This document shows, piece by piece, positions 1-9,857 of a DNA stretch of 64,000 nucleotides. This DNA is from Pseudoips prasinana (Eukaryota > Arthropoda > Insecta > Lepidoptera > Nolidae), in contig OX621242.1 in the NCBI GenBank assembly GCA_951640165.1, positions 13,323,501-13,387,500 of the forward strand. Direction: 5' to 3'. Below the pieces are notes generated by a model, which saw only the letters and a program-made list of their open reading frames with translations, had not been told where the DNA came from and did not search any database. Positions within the stretch are counted from its first letter, which is position 1; the number at the start of each line of letters is the position of its first letter. The position numbers and the translations under genes are program-made.

Positions 1-549
1 TTCCTTCTTATTTAACGCCTCACTTTCAATACCTTTCTGCTAATCATAGTAAGACTCTCCGCTCTAGTCATAATCGTCTTTTACGATGTCCACCTCACAG
101 CTCTGACTTCATTCACTGTTCTTTCTTTGTCCAATCTATACTTCTTTGGAATGAGCTTCCTGTTGGAATCAGGATGGCTAAGACTCGCTTCGCGTTTAAA
201 AAGAAAGTTCGTGAGTATATTTATAAGAAACTACACACAGAAATGTCTCGTCAATAATTATATTTATTATTGTATAGTATGTTATAGTATAGTATTCATT
301 AAATTAAAATCATATAGTATTTATTGTATAGTATCTATTATATATATTATATATAGTGTTCGTAATTATTAAGTTTAATTATACGAATAATAAGTAAAAA
401 TACATTTTTATAACCCAAATACACCTGCCACGATCTCTCTGCACTACCCTAAGGTTTACTGGTCGAAAATGCCTTTGGCATTAAGTCCGCCTATGTACAT
501 TCTCATTGTACTAAAGTTTAAATAAAATAAAAAAATAAAAAAAAATAAT
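1..549 (+). mobile_element. 3' end of a non-LTR retrotransposon (ORF2 C-terminus plus 3'UTR)
   Basis: An open frame enters at base 3 and ends at TAA 255-257. Its last part reads FFVQSILLWNELPVGIR followed by a lysine-rich FKKKVREYIYKK helix, the usual C-terminal layout of LINE ORF2 proteins (W-N-x-L-P then F-K-x-x-[LV]). About 290 bp of AT-rich 3'UTR follows and ends in A-rich sequence at about 520-549. Only the very C-terminus is present because the window starts inside the element, so the clade cannot be fixed. Confidence 0.6.
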
Positions 550-1319
550 TATAAACTAAAACTAGGACTACGGATTATATTTTAAGAACTTTGAACATTG
601 TAATACTTCTACATGGGTTACGTGGCAGTGTGTTCAAGTCCTGGGTAGGACTAAAAACGATTGTAATTCTCATAAGACAATATTAGGTAGACTTAGCTAT
701 AACTACTACATCATCGGCGAATCGAAAGTGAGCGGTATCCCCTATTAACATTGGTGCTAAATCCTTTGCAGTACAGAAGCTTGAACCCATCTTCCAATGC
801 AACGATAAACAGTTTCGGAGATATTTACACGTCATTATTAAAGAATATTTATTATTGTTCCAAATGTTGGTTAATGTTAATAGATACTTTGCTAAATGAT
901 AATGATTTCTAATGCTAGTACATATTAAGTGAGCAATAACTGCTAATTAATTACAAACGTATTCAGTCCCAGTAATTAGTTTGGAACTAAATATTAATGA
1001 CTAATAAGAGCGGATTATAGCGGAAAATTAATTGTGTTCTGCTACATTTTGCTTATCCAATATTATGTGCGGTTTAAGGATTTAGTATTACGCATTCAGA
1101 GAGTTTAAATTCTAACCAAGTTAATTTAATTCATGGTACATGTAACGGTAAAACCGATCCACGTATATAAAAAAATAGCTGCGAACTATATCACAGCTAC
1201 TAACCGATCTGGCAAATATTGTACAATGTCGCCCTTTATCTATCTATATTTGCATAAATAATAACTATTATGATCGACTTCAAAAAACGAGGGGATAATT
1301 CAAGTAACTATCAACAGTT
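550..1319. other. AT-rich intergenic stretch, nothing recognised
   Basis: No open frame with protein character, no tRNA-like boxes and no terminal repeats were seen. Confidence 0.5.
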
Positions 1320-1914
1320 CTTTTTAGGGTTCCGTAGCCAAATGGCAAAAAACGGAACCCTTATAGATTCGTCATGTCTGTCTGTCTATCCGTCCGTATG
1401 TCACAGCCATTTATTTCCGAAACTATAAGAGCTGTACTGTTGAAACTTGGTAAGTAGATGTATTCTGTGAATCGCATTAAGATTTTTACACAAAAATAGA
1501 AAAATAATAATAATTTTGGGGGTTCCCCGTACATAAAACTCAAAAAAAAAAAATAATATTGTATCCATACATGTGGGGTATCTATGGATAGGTCTTCAAA
1601 AATGATATTGAGGTTCCTAAAATATTTTTTTTCTAAACTGAATAGTTTGCGTGAGAGACACTTCCAAAGTGGAAAAATGAGTGTCCCCCCCTGTAACTTA
1701 TAAAATAAGAGAATGGTAAAACTAAAAAAAATATATGATGTACATTACCATGTAAACTAACAACGAAAATTGGTTTGAACGAAATCTAGTAAGTAGTTTT
1801 TTTTAATGCGTCATAAATCGTAAACCGCAATTTACCTTTCATTTAATCAACTGAAATACTTGTTGCTGCGGAACCCTTCATGGGCGAGTCCGACTCGCAC
1901 TTGGCCGGTTTTTT
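1320..1914 (-). repeat. GTCY-containing lepidopteran interspersed repeat, copy 1
   Basis: One end is AGGGTTCCGTAGCCAAATGG followed by a short GTCTGTCTGTC run. The other end is GGCGAGTCCGACTCGCACTTGGCC, which contains the perfect palindrome CGAGTCCGACTCG or its complement. The same element lies in reverse orientation at 25715-26269 with the same order of blocks. No coding capacity is visible. Lepidopteran MITEs that carry GTCY microsatellites have been described, and this may belong with them. Confidence 0.65.
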
Positions 1915-2266
1915 ATTTATGTTACACGATTTCTCCATGAACTTCGCGTGATTTTCGGGATAAGATGGTTAAAGGCAAAAATAAGTTGACATATAATAAT
2001 ACAATTTATAAAATGATTGCTTAATAAGATACTTTGATGGAATAAAATCGGTAAAGATTCCCTATCTGTCCCTCATTGGTATTTTTTAAAATGAGTTTTA
2101 CATTTCGTCTAGGAGGCTTGAAAACATCACAATAAACAAAGTAAAAGTAAAAACGAAAATTATTGATACTCAATTTTACCCTCATTCAAGTTCCTCGCGT
2201 AATACTTGCATATCCAACCGATCATTTAAAATTGTGTCGTATTTTTATGTAGATATGAGTCTGTTT

Positions 2267-2455
2267 TCAACTGAATCTAAATCTTCGCCTAACAAATGCC
2301 GAAACTACAACCAAAGCAGAAATCACAAGGAAGACGGTAAACAGGAGGAATAATAAATGCATGAAGGTATTACAAATTGAGGGAGCTGATCTCATTGTCT
2401 TTGTAGCGCACGTGCATTTCCCGAGGGTCGGCTGAGACTTGCCGTAACCGGACAT
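2267..2455 (-). CDS. Small hydrophobic ORF, possibly the end of a membrane protein exon
   Basis: A 62-residue frame starts at ATG 2455 (the longer version uses GTG and is unlikely in an animal). Residues from about 32 to 52 form a strong hydrophobic segment, followed by the basic tail VRRRFRFS and a stop, as in a C-terminal tail-anchored or single-span protein. A Helitron-like fragment starts about 20 bp upstream of the frame, so if this was an exon its upstream context is disrupted. The family is not recognised, and chance hydrophobic ORFs are common in T-rich DNA. Confidence is low. Confidence 0.2.
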   Translation of the reverse strand: MSGYGKSQPTLGKCTCATKTMRSAPSICNTFMHLLFLLFTVFLVISALVVVSAFVRRRFRFS

Positions 2456-2485
2456 AGAGGGCACTGCTTTGTTAACGAGCCTTTC

Positions 2486-2640
2486 TCCCTACTAATATTA
2501 TAAATGGGAAAGTTCGTGAGTATGGATGTATGGATGTTTGTTACTCTTTCACACAAAAACTACGGAACTCATTTTGATGTAACTTTGTAGTAATATCGTA
2601 TATATTCGCAATTAATACATTAGTGGGATAACCTGTAAAT
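2486..2640 (+). mobile_element. 5' fragment of a Helitron-like family A element
   Basis: It begins TCCCTACTAATATTATAAATG and continues with the GGATGTATGGATGTTTGTTA block shared with copies near 24930, 26985 (reverse), 41510 and 44152. The 3' hairpin and CACAGCTAG end are missing here. Confidence 0.6.
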
Positions 2641-2689
2641 ATTTAAATACCTGCTCGTTGTGATTTTCACTAAGCAGACCTTTCATTGT

Positions 2690-2779
2690 TCATACGCCAG
2701 CACATCAAGCTACCCCAATCTGTCAAATTTCCCCAATTGAAAGTGAACCTTATAATTAAATGATAAAGTTGAAAATATA
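2690..2779 (+). mobile_element. Left half of a split MITE (CAGACGCCAGCACATC family)
   Basis: It carries ACGCCAGCACATCAAGCTAC followed by the family's internal block and stops at GTTGAAAATATA. The missing right half resumes at 18645 with TATATAAAAGAAATTTGACA and ends in GGCGTCTGTACC. An unsplit copy at 20899-21024 shows the uninterrupted order. Bases 2776-2779 (TATA) are the left target duplication of the large insertion. Confidence 0.8.
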
Positions 2780-2832
2780 TAACGGAGAAACGGGGGTACC
2801 GTTCTCTTTAGTCATGATGACGTCAGCAAGAC
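2780..2832 (-). repeat. Left terminal direct repeat, outer piece (matches 9328-9380)
   Basis: The 53 bases match 9328-9380 closely. The repeat then jumps straight into Jockey 3' sequence at 2833 (equivalent to 9583). About 202 bp seen in the right copy, including the Jockey poly-A tract, are therefore missing here. Confidence 0.8.
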
Positions 2833-5727
2833 GCCTCTCGGCTTTTACTGCTTCACCGGACAGTAGGGGTGAGCGTGGGCTCTAACCGCCTAGTAAAATT
2901 CAAAACTACTGCGCCGGAGGGCGCCCCCTGTGGGGCTCGAACCTCGGCTCTGGGCGGATACTGACGTGGAGAGGGCAAGATATCGTGGTTTTTAGGGGAT
3001 TTTGTGCAACTGTCGCTCTACGTTAATGCGCGACGTGGGCCTCGCTTCCGGTTTAGGTCCGGAGCGGCATTCATCGGATCGAATGCAAACTAAGGGTCAT
3101 GGAGGGCGCTGGTGGTCGCGACGCGTTCGCGGTCGTACTCGCGTCCGGCGAGTACGAAATATCGGTTGTGCAGTGTTGCGAGAGTCTCTAATCGATTTGA
3201 TGTGGTCAAGGTAAACGGTGGTCTCGTCGTCCGGTTCGTCTAGGACGTGCTTCGGACGACGGTGCTTAATTGTGAGTCGGAGGGGAGTGTAATTGACCGC
3301 CTGTACAACCAATTTACTTGGATGGTGAGTGGCAGAGTCAAAATACCTTTTGGACGTTTGCTTCATCCAATGCCTGATGGTAGGCAATTGGAGATCGGCA
3401 TGGAGGCTTTTGTTACGGACGAACCATGGTGCGCCCACGGCTCGTCGCATAAACTTGTTCTGGACTACCTGGAGGAGGTGGATGAGATGTTCCTTAGCGT
3501 GCGCGAAGACCGGGCTCGCATAGGTCATCATGGGTCGAATGCACGTCTTGTAAATTCTCACCTTGTTTTCAAGGGACATTTTACTGCGTGCATTCAGGAG
3601 GCTGTGTAATAGATAAAGGGCAAATGAGGCACGGTTACGAGCGTATCTCAGATGGTCCTTGAAGTTTAACTTCTGATCGAGGATCACTCCCAAGTATTTG
3701 GTTTTCCTCTCCCAGGGGATCGGTTTACCAAACATTCGGACGGGATCTGTGGTGGGCCTAGAGAAGAGCACGGCTGCGCTCTTGGTCGAGTTGACTTCGA
3801 TCCTCCATTTCCTGAACCATTTGCCCGAGGGCATCGGCTGAGGATTGGAGTTCTCGGTGGATGGCTGACGGGTCCCTACTGGAGTAATAGAGAGCTGTGT
3901 CGTCAGCGAAGAGGGCTAGATGAGCCTTCTTGGGTCTGGGGATGTCGCTGGTGTACAGCGAGAACAGGAGCGGGGCAAGGACTGAGCCTTGGGGAACTCC
4001 TGCACGTATCGGTCGGAGGGAGGAGTAATTTCCCTCGACGCGGTAGCGAAACGTTCGATCCGTAAGGAAGTCTCGTAGGATGTGCACGAGACGGTCCGGC
4101 ACTTTGAGTTTAATCAGCTTATATAATAAGCCGTTGTGCCAGACCTTGTCGAACGCTTTGGCCACGTCGAAGAAGATTGCTCCAGTATGACTACGGGTTC
4201 GGGTGGATTTTACCAGGATGTGTTCAACGATGCGATGCACCTGATGGACACTGGAGTGTCTGGCTCGAAAGCCAAACTGCTCGTCTGGGAGAATATCGTT
4301 TGCGTGGATGTACGACGACAAACGGGCGTGGATGATGCGCTCGTAGAGTTTCCCCATGGCGCAGAGAAGGCTAATGGGGCGGTAATTCGCCGGATCGGAT
4401 CCAAATCCAAATCACGTTCGCCTGTATCCACTGGTGTGGAAAGATGTTGTTGGAAAAGGCCGCGTTGAAAATCGCGACCATCAGGCTAAGTAGAAGCAAT
4501 GGCAGTTGCTTGAAAACGCGATTGGTGAGTCCGTCATAACCGGGGGCTTTACGAGGGTGGAGTTTCCTGATCAGAGTTTTAACCTCTTCGATGGTCACTG
4601 GCCTCAGGGGATCGTCGTCATCGTCGACGTCTGCATCCTCCCGGGAGGGGGCAGTTGGGGTCGGAGGGAGAGGGATGGCGAGCCTACGTTCTACCTCAGA
4701 GTCGACCTCAATGAGGTGCTCCGGGTCTACTGGTAGGTTGCTGGGAGAACATTGGGACTCTAGATTGTCGGCCATGCATTCGGCTTTTACGTCGTCATCG
4801 AACGCGGGTCGTTGATTCGGACGCGTCAGCGGGGGGATGGTCCAGTCGGTGTCTGTCTTGAGTCGCTTGCAGAGATTCCAAAAGGCCTTCCGCGAGGGTT
4901 GAATCTCGGCTAACATCGTATCCCACCCGGAATCCCGCCGCTCGGTCATGCGTTCACGTACAGTACGCTGTAGTTCACGCATTCGAGTGCGGTTTTCCAA
5001 GGTGTTATAGGAGTCGAAGGCTCTGATGGCCGCGTTCTTCTCAGTCACTAACTCACGCAAATCCTCTGGGAGCTTCCACCGTCTGAACGCGTCAGCCGCT
5101 GGGACCTCCCGGGAACATTCGTTCACTTGGATTTGGACGTGAGTCGTGAATGAGCCGATAGCTGCGAGCGTTTGCTCGGGGGTCTCTATGAGGGACGGTA
5201 TCGAATCTAAGTGCTCCGACGTGGCTGTCTTGAGTTTACCCACAAGTTTCTGCCAGTCGGTTACATATCTGGGTGGGAGGTTGCTATCCGCGCCAGAGTG
5301 GCTTGTACGGGAGGCAAGGCTAAGGATGACCGGTCTATGGTCAGAGTCTAACTCGTGTAGTACTTCTACAGAAGCCAAACGTAGGTTTGTATTCTTAAGG
5401 AGCGCTATATCGAGTATGTCGGGTCGGTGACTGTCAATTCTGGGGAAGTGGGTCGGTTCGAGAGGGACTATAGGGTCGAACGGTATGATTGCCAAGTGGT
5501 TAGCAAGAGCGCGGCCGTTCGAGTTGCTCGTACGGCAGCTCCATTGCTCATGCTTGGAGTTTAGATCGCCTGCCACTATGACAGAGCCATCTAAGTCATA
5601 CAGCGCTTGGAGATCGCTAAGTAGCATCTCCTTGTCTGGGGGGAGGTAGGCCGAGACTATCGTGATTGGCTGATGGCCTGTCATGCCTATTCGACAGACA
5701 GAGACCTCAATGTTCTTCAGCACGGGA
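2833..5727 (-). mobile_element. Jockey-type LINE, copy 1 (deleted at both ends)
   Basis: It is nearly identical to 9583-12160 on the same strand. It lacks the 3' poly-A and everything upstream of the endonuclease middle region. It retains 352 bp (5210-5561) that copy 2 has lost. It ends at CAGCACGGGAGG and runs directly into terminal-repeat sequence. Confidence 0.85.
3097..5723 (-). pseudogene. Broken Jockey ORF2 (endonuclease middle, reverse transcriptase), copy 1
   Basis: Three consecutive minus frames (4371-5723, 3758-4357, 3097-3834) together give endonuclease plus reverse transcriptase. The first retains the endonuclease motifs GDLNSKHE and SDHRPV that copy 2 lacks. The second holds FFDVAKAFDKVWH, GVPQGSVLAP and FADDTALYYS, the reverse transcriptase core with its catalytic aspartates. 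The breaks are a deletion of about 17 bp near 4400 and an extra base near 3830 (ATTTGCCCGAGG against ATTTTCCGAGG in copy 2). The N-terminal endonuclease residues are deleted. Jockey proteins nick target DNA and copy their RNA there; this copy cannot make a full protein. Confidence 0.85.
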
Positions 5728-5995
5728 GGGATTTGTACTCGACACGTCGGCCGTATTTATACAAAATGTGCGGCGACAAACATGTTACGTATTTTCTATG
5801 TTCGATGAACGAATGTAAATTAAACTATTGAAATCATCAATTGTACAAATGTTAAGATGGTTTATAAATCGTAACTTGATTTTTAACACTAAATTCATTA
5901 AGTTTAACTAACTATTTAAGAGTAATTTAAACAAAGAATTAAAACTACTCCTATGACGCATTTGTTTTTGGTTAATTAATGTTGTTGCGCCGATA
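5728..5995 (-). repeat. Left terminal direct repeat, inner piece (matches 18379-18644)
   Basis: About 266 bp differ from 18379-18644 at only a few bases. On the minus strand the piece contains a TATA-like box (GTATAAATACGG in the right copy). It ends at GCGCCGATA, where the two copies stop matching. Confidence 0.85.
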
Positions 5996-6176
5996 CGGCC
6001 ATTCTGAAAGGCGGTGCGCGCTCTGCACCAGCCTCGTTGGTTCTCGTAGATTCTTATGGATACTCGTAGATTGTTATGGATTCTCGTAGACCTGAAAAGA
6101 ACGAAACAATTTTTCTCTGAGTAGTGAGTCTGTAAGCAACTTGTGTTGCTGTCTTTTGGTAATATCAATGAGTAGG

Positions 6177-6302
6177 TTCTCGGAGGGTCTCGTAGAGTTC
6201 TCGAAGGGTCTCGTAGAGTTCTCGAAGGTTCTCGTAGAGTTCTCGGAGGGTCTCGTAGAGTTCTCGGAGGGTCTCGTAGAGTTCTCGGAGGGTCTCGTAG
6301 AT
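6177..6302 (+). repeat. Tandem repeat, six copies of a 21-bp unit
   Basis: The unit is TTCTCGGAGGGTCTCGTAGA plus G, with one or two changes per copy. In one plus frame it reads as FSEGLVE repeats, but no credible gene start or end supports coding. Partial TCTCGTAGA units also occur at 6040-6090 and 6410-6470. Confidence 0.9.
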
Positions 6303-6705
6303 TTAGGAAAAAGGAGTGGTGTAATATTGTGCTCTGGAGCTTGTTAACACAGTGGCATACAGTAGCGCAATATAAGGAAATAAGGTTAGGAAGGTGAGGA
6401 TAGGTTTAGTTCTCGTAGAGGTCTCGTAGATTTCTCGTAGAATTCTCGCAGATTTCTCGTAGATTTAGGAAAAAGGAGTGGTGTTATATTATGCTCTGGA
6501 GCTTGTTAATACAGTGGCATACAGTAGCGCAATACAAGGAAATAAGGTTAGGAAGGTGAGGGTAGGTTTAGTTCTCGTAGATTAAGGGACAATGAGTTGT
6601 GTTATATTGTGCTTTGAGTGGCTGATAACACAGTGGCATAATACAAGGAAATATTATTAGGAAGGTGCTGTGATCGTAGGTTTGTTAGTAGTTCTCGTAG
6701 AGTTA
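6301..6705 (+). repeat. Degenerate higher-order repeat, three units of about 115-165 bp
   Basis: The block TTTAGGAAAAAGGAGTGGTG ... ACAGTGGCATACAGTAGCGC ... TTCTCGTAGA appears at 6301-6418 and 6466-6580. A more diverged third unit runs over 6581-6705. Each unit ends in the TCTCGTAGA core of the neighbouring 21-bp array. It lies just inside the left terminal repeat of the large insertion. Confidence 0.8.
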
Positions 6706-6749
6706 TTTAGAGTTATTGAATTAAGTTACTTGCCCTTTACTGTGAAGGT

Positions 6750-7020
6750 TGTTGAGGTCTTCGTGAGGTTGATGCAACTGGCTTGGTTGATTCTGCAACA
6801 GAATTCCGGTGAGAAGACTTTTCGTTTCCCGCCGATACGGTTAACTGATCACCAGATTGTAGAGCATGGCGCAGCACAGATTCCTGCTGCTGGGTGTTGG
6901 TTGGTTTCTGTTTATCAGATGATGAGTTGATGTAGCAGCTTGGGTGCTCGATTATTTAATCTTACTACATTCTTCACACGCCTTGTGTGATGTTCCTGAA
7001 AATAATCTTTCTTCCGACAT
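6750..7020 (-). pseudogene. Possible remnant of a Gln/Ser/Thr-rich protein
   Basis: On the minus strand a frame rich in Q, S and T (with QKPTNTQQQESVLRH and KPVASTSRRPQQPS) runs between about 6930 and 6755. Its low-complexity composition resembles linkers of retroelement gag proteins. It has no catalytic motif and is interrupted at both ends. It may be all that remains of the internal region of the large element; this is inference. Confidence 0.2.
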
Positions 7021-7379
7021 TATTGTAGTATCTGCACTCGGCCTATGCTGACTAACTCACTTGCGAAAAGTAAAAAAATTGTACAGCCCTTTGGTGTGTC
7101 AACGACACAGACGTTAACGTGCCTATCCAGCAATGAACCAGTCATGTTGCTGGTACTGCCTTCCTTGCTGCTATGGCTAGGACAGTTTTTCGTGGTTAAC
7201 AGTGCCGCAGCTGGCAGCAAACATCTTTTTAAAGCTGGTCCACGTCATTCTACGGTACTGAATAACGCTTGATTCAATAATAAACTGGAAGAAATACACG
7301 GAGGTGAAGATTAACAAAGCCCAAACAACCTTCTGGCAACGAAGAAGGTTCATAGGGTAGAAGTGGTGCTTAAAACCAT

Positions 7380-8700
7380 GTATGACCCTGGCTGGTTATG
7401 GCTACATAGTGATAAAATGTCCTATGATAACCTATGGTATGTATAGTGGCCCAGAACTCAAACAAGCTCTGCAATGTCCAAACTCCAAATTCTTTAAAAT
7501 TAAAAACGATAAGCATGTCTAGCAACTGCAAGCAGCATGAGAACGACTTCCAACGCTGTTGTGGAGGCCTTACCATACCTCACACCATTGCATCTGGTAG
7601 TTTAACGAGAGGCTGCGGCCACAGTCTTAAGGCTCAGCATAGCTAGGCTGCGGAAACATTATACCGGGAAAGTCAGATGCAACTCATGGATGACAAAGAA
7701 GAAGCTCCCCACAATGGGCGTGATGTGTGACATAATCCCAAAACTTAGGTCTTTGATAAACACAATTAAATTGCAAGAAGAAGATAAGTACAGCACTGGT
7801 ATCGACGAAATTCAGATATGAACAGATGGATCAAAAACAAATAAAGGCACAGGAGCCGGTATCTTCTTCAATTACCTGAACATCAACATATCGACTACTC
7901 AGTCTTCGAAGCGGAATGCGTGGGAATAATTCGAGTTGTAACAGTAGTCAAATGTAGACAGGTGTATGGCAAATCCTTACGCATAACCTCAGACAGCGCT
8001 TCTGTGCTCCATGCCTTAAAAAAAACAATTACTACAACAGTGTACTCATGAAGTGCCATGAAAATATCCAGCAACAAGGTCACACTACAGTGGATTCGTG
8101 GTCACAGTTGATCCCTGGTTAATGACACTGCGGACCAGCTGGCAAGGAAGATCTCGGAAACTACCATTATGGGACCAGAACCAAGACTATCCGTACAATT
8201 TAACCAACTGTAAACATGGCCGCGAGAGAAAACCACACAGCAAAATGAAAAAGAGTGAATGGATTCAAAATCATGTAAGCAAACAAAAGGAATTCTGTCA
8301 TTTCTGAACAAACGCCTATCGCGCAGTCTAGTACACCTGAACAGAAGGGATCTACGCATGGTAATAGGCACAATTACCGGGCACTGCACACTAAACAAAC
8401 ACTCGTTCAGAGTAGCGACAGACAGCCTCCTGCAGAGGATGCACTGAATATGAAGAATCACCAGCAAACATACCGCCACAATGCAGTAGCGCTTCCTGCC
8501 AACGGGCAAGGTTCCTAAATGATCCGTAGACACTACAGGAAGTACTCAAACCTAACCTTCGAGGCGTCTTATACTTGCAGACGGAACCAAAATGGTTAGA
8601 GGAGCCAAACAAGCCCACGCACAGTGGCCCAATCAGGAGGCTAAATGCGAAAAACAAATCAGTCAACCAACTAATTTGTGAGAGCCCTTGAGCAGTCCCC
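7380..8700 (+). pseudogene. Decayed LINE ORF2 C-terminal part with RNase H domain
   Basis: Several plus frames joined across stops and shifts read as the end of an RNase-H-bearing LINE. Around 7823 is TDGSKTNKGTGAGI, the first RNase H strand with its aspartate. Near 7990 is ITSDSASVLHAL, holding the second acidic block. Near 8090 is LQWIRGHS, then NDTADQLAR, holding the histidine and last aspartate. Downstream, LNRRDLRMVIGTITGHC near 8340 matches the tail that follows RNase H in I/R1/LOA-like elements. Many stops show long decay. It runs opposite to the surrounding minus-strand element and looks older than the Jockey copies. Confidence 0.65.
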
Positions 8701-8702
8701 AA

Positions 8703-9168
8703 AGATAAATCCACAGTTAATCACAACCGAAGGTGAACCAAAATCAAGGAACACTCCAAACTCATAAAAGGAGTAGAGAAGAGCTGGTTCAAAACCCAAT
8801 GAAAGTACAGGTTGAACCAACTACGACTAATAGTAGTAGTTCCACCACTATGGTATGACACAGAATAGCCAACCTACGGCTGGCATATCCAGCACCAGAA
8901 GACTACAATGAGCTACTCCTAACAAACGTACTGAAGTATGTGTAGACTGCATTCAGGGCACTAGGGATAGAATAGAAAGTAATGGTTCTTAGTACGAAAG
9001 ATCCTGAAGGGTCGAAATGCTGTACGTAAGTACACCCCGACAAAGTCAAAAACGTGTGACAGCCACGCCGAAACCCGCCTGACTCAAAGACATCATGAAA
9101 GCAGTCCTTTGTAAGTCCGGATCCACAATACACATGTCTGCGGCCGTACACGTTATCCTTATCCGGGT
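8703..9168. other. Unassigned sequence between the LINE relic and the right terminal repeat
   Basis: A short minus frame (8903-9151) has no recognisable motif. The stretch may be LINE 3' sequence or residual internal sequence of the large element. Confidence 0.35.
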
Positions 9169-9432
9169 TTAACTCTGAATGTTTTGGCTAGCAGAAGTCA
9201 ACCTCATTGCCTCTATCAGCTCCATAAAATTACGATTTAGCTGCTCCTCAAGTAAGCGCCATTCACTATCTTCGTCATCGAGGGTGTTTTCACGCTGGTC
9301 ATCTTCTGGGTTGCATCCCACTTCTGATAACGGAGAAACGGGGGTACCGTTCTCTTTAGTCATGATGACGTCAGCAAGACTGACGTCACTATTATCTGCA
9401 CGTTGGTTGTCCACTGAAGGTTGTTTACTCAT
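9169..9432 (-). CDS. Short acidic ORF starting inside the terminal repeat, possible gag start
   Basis: An 87-residue frame starts at ATG 9432 (context GCCATGAGT). The first part lies in the terminal repeat and the rest in the internal region, reading straight through the proposed primer-binding site. It is acidic, with DDQRENTLDDEDSEWRLL, then a predicted helix EEQLNRNFMELIEAMR. No zinc knuckle or capsid motif is seen before the stop. It could be the truncated start of a gag protein translated from an LTR-driven RNA. The start lies about 100 bp downstream of the initiator-like site in the repeat. Function is unproven. Confidence 0.35.
   Translation of the reverse strand: MSKQPSVDNQRADNSDVSLADVIMTKENGTPVSPLSEVGCNPEDDQRENTLDDEDSEWRLLEEQLNRNFMELIEAMRLTSASQNIQS
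9313..9327 (-). other. Candidate primer-binding site (tRNA-Leu-like)
   Basis: The minus strand reads TCAGAAGTGGGATGC directly after the repeat end CTCCGTTA. TCAGAAGTGGGAT is the complement of the 3' arm of many tRNA-Leu genes. The match starts about five bases in from the usual TGG terminus, so the primer assignment is tentative. Confidence 0.35.
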
Positions 9433-9540
9433 GGCGATAGTAAAACCCGAAATATGTTTCGTGAAGTTTTATTCCATAACAATCTTCGATACAAGGTGAT
9501 CCGTACGGTCCGACGGCTCGAGCGAAAGTGATTTGTACTC
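9328..9540 (-). repeat. Right terminal direct repeat, R/U5-side piece
   Basis: It lies on the 3' side of the nested Jockey insertion. Its last 11 bases (GATTTGTACTC, 9530-9540) are the left target duplication of that LINE. They recur at 18379-18389, where the repeat resumes. Confidence 0.75.
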
Positions 9541-9857
9541 TTTTTTTTTTTTTTTTTTTTTTAAACGTGACGCGTGCAGTTAGCCTCTCGGCTTTTACTG
9601 CTTCACCGGACAGTAGGGGTGAGCGTGGGCTCTAACCGGCCTAGCAAATATAAACTACAAACTAAGTACCCGCGCCGGAGGGCGCCCCCTGTGGGGCTCG
9701 AACCTCGGCTCTGGGCGGATACTGACGTGGAGAGGGCAAGATGTCGTGGTTTTAGGGGATTTTGTGCAACTGTCGCTCTACGTTAATGCGCGACGCGGGC
9801 CTCCCTACCGGTTTAGGTCCGGAGCGGGCATTCATCGGATCGAATGCAAACTAAGGG

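Noticed and set aside
127..372. 81-aa frame near the start
   Set aside because: It starts with TTG and is in a different frame from the LINE C-terminus that occupies the same bases.
6141..6347. Protein with FSEGLVE repeats
   Set aside because: A 21-bp tandem repeat is necessarily open in a frame without stops; no conserved flanks.
6000..6720. CRISPR array
   Set aside because: Repeats are contiguous without unique spacers and the DNA is eukaryotic.
7045..7272. 75-aa plus frame with hydrophobic middle
   Set aside because: No family features and it lies in decayed element DNA; the antisense strand shows retroelement-like words nearby.
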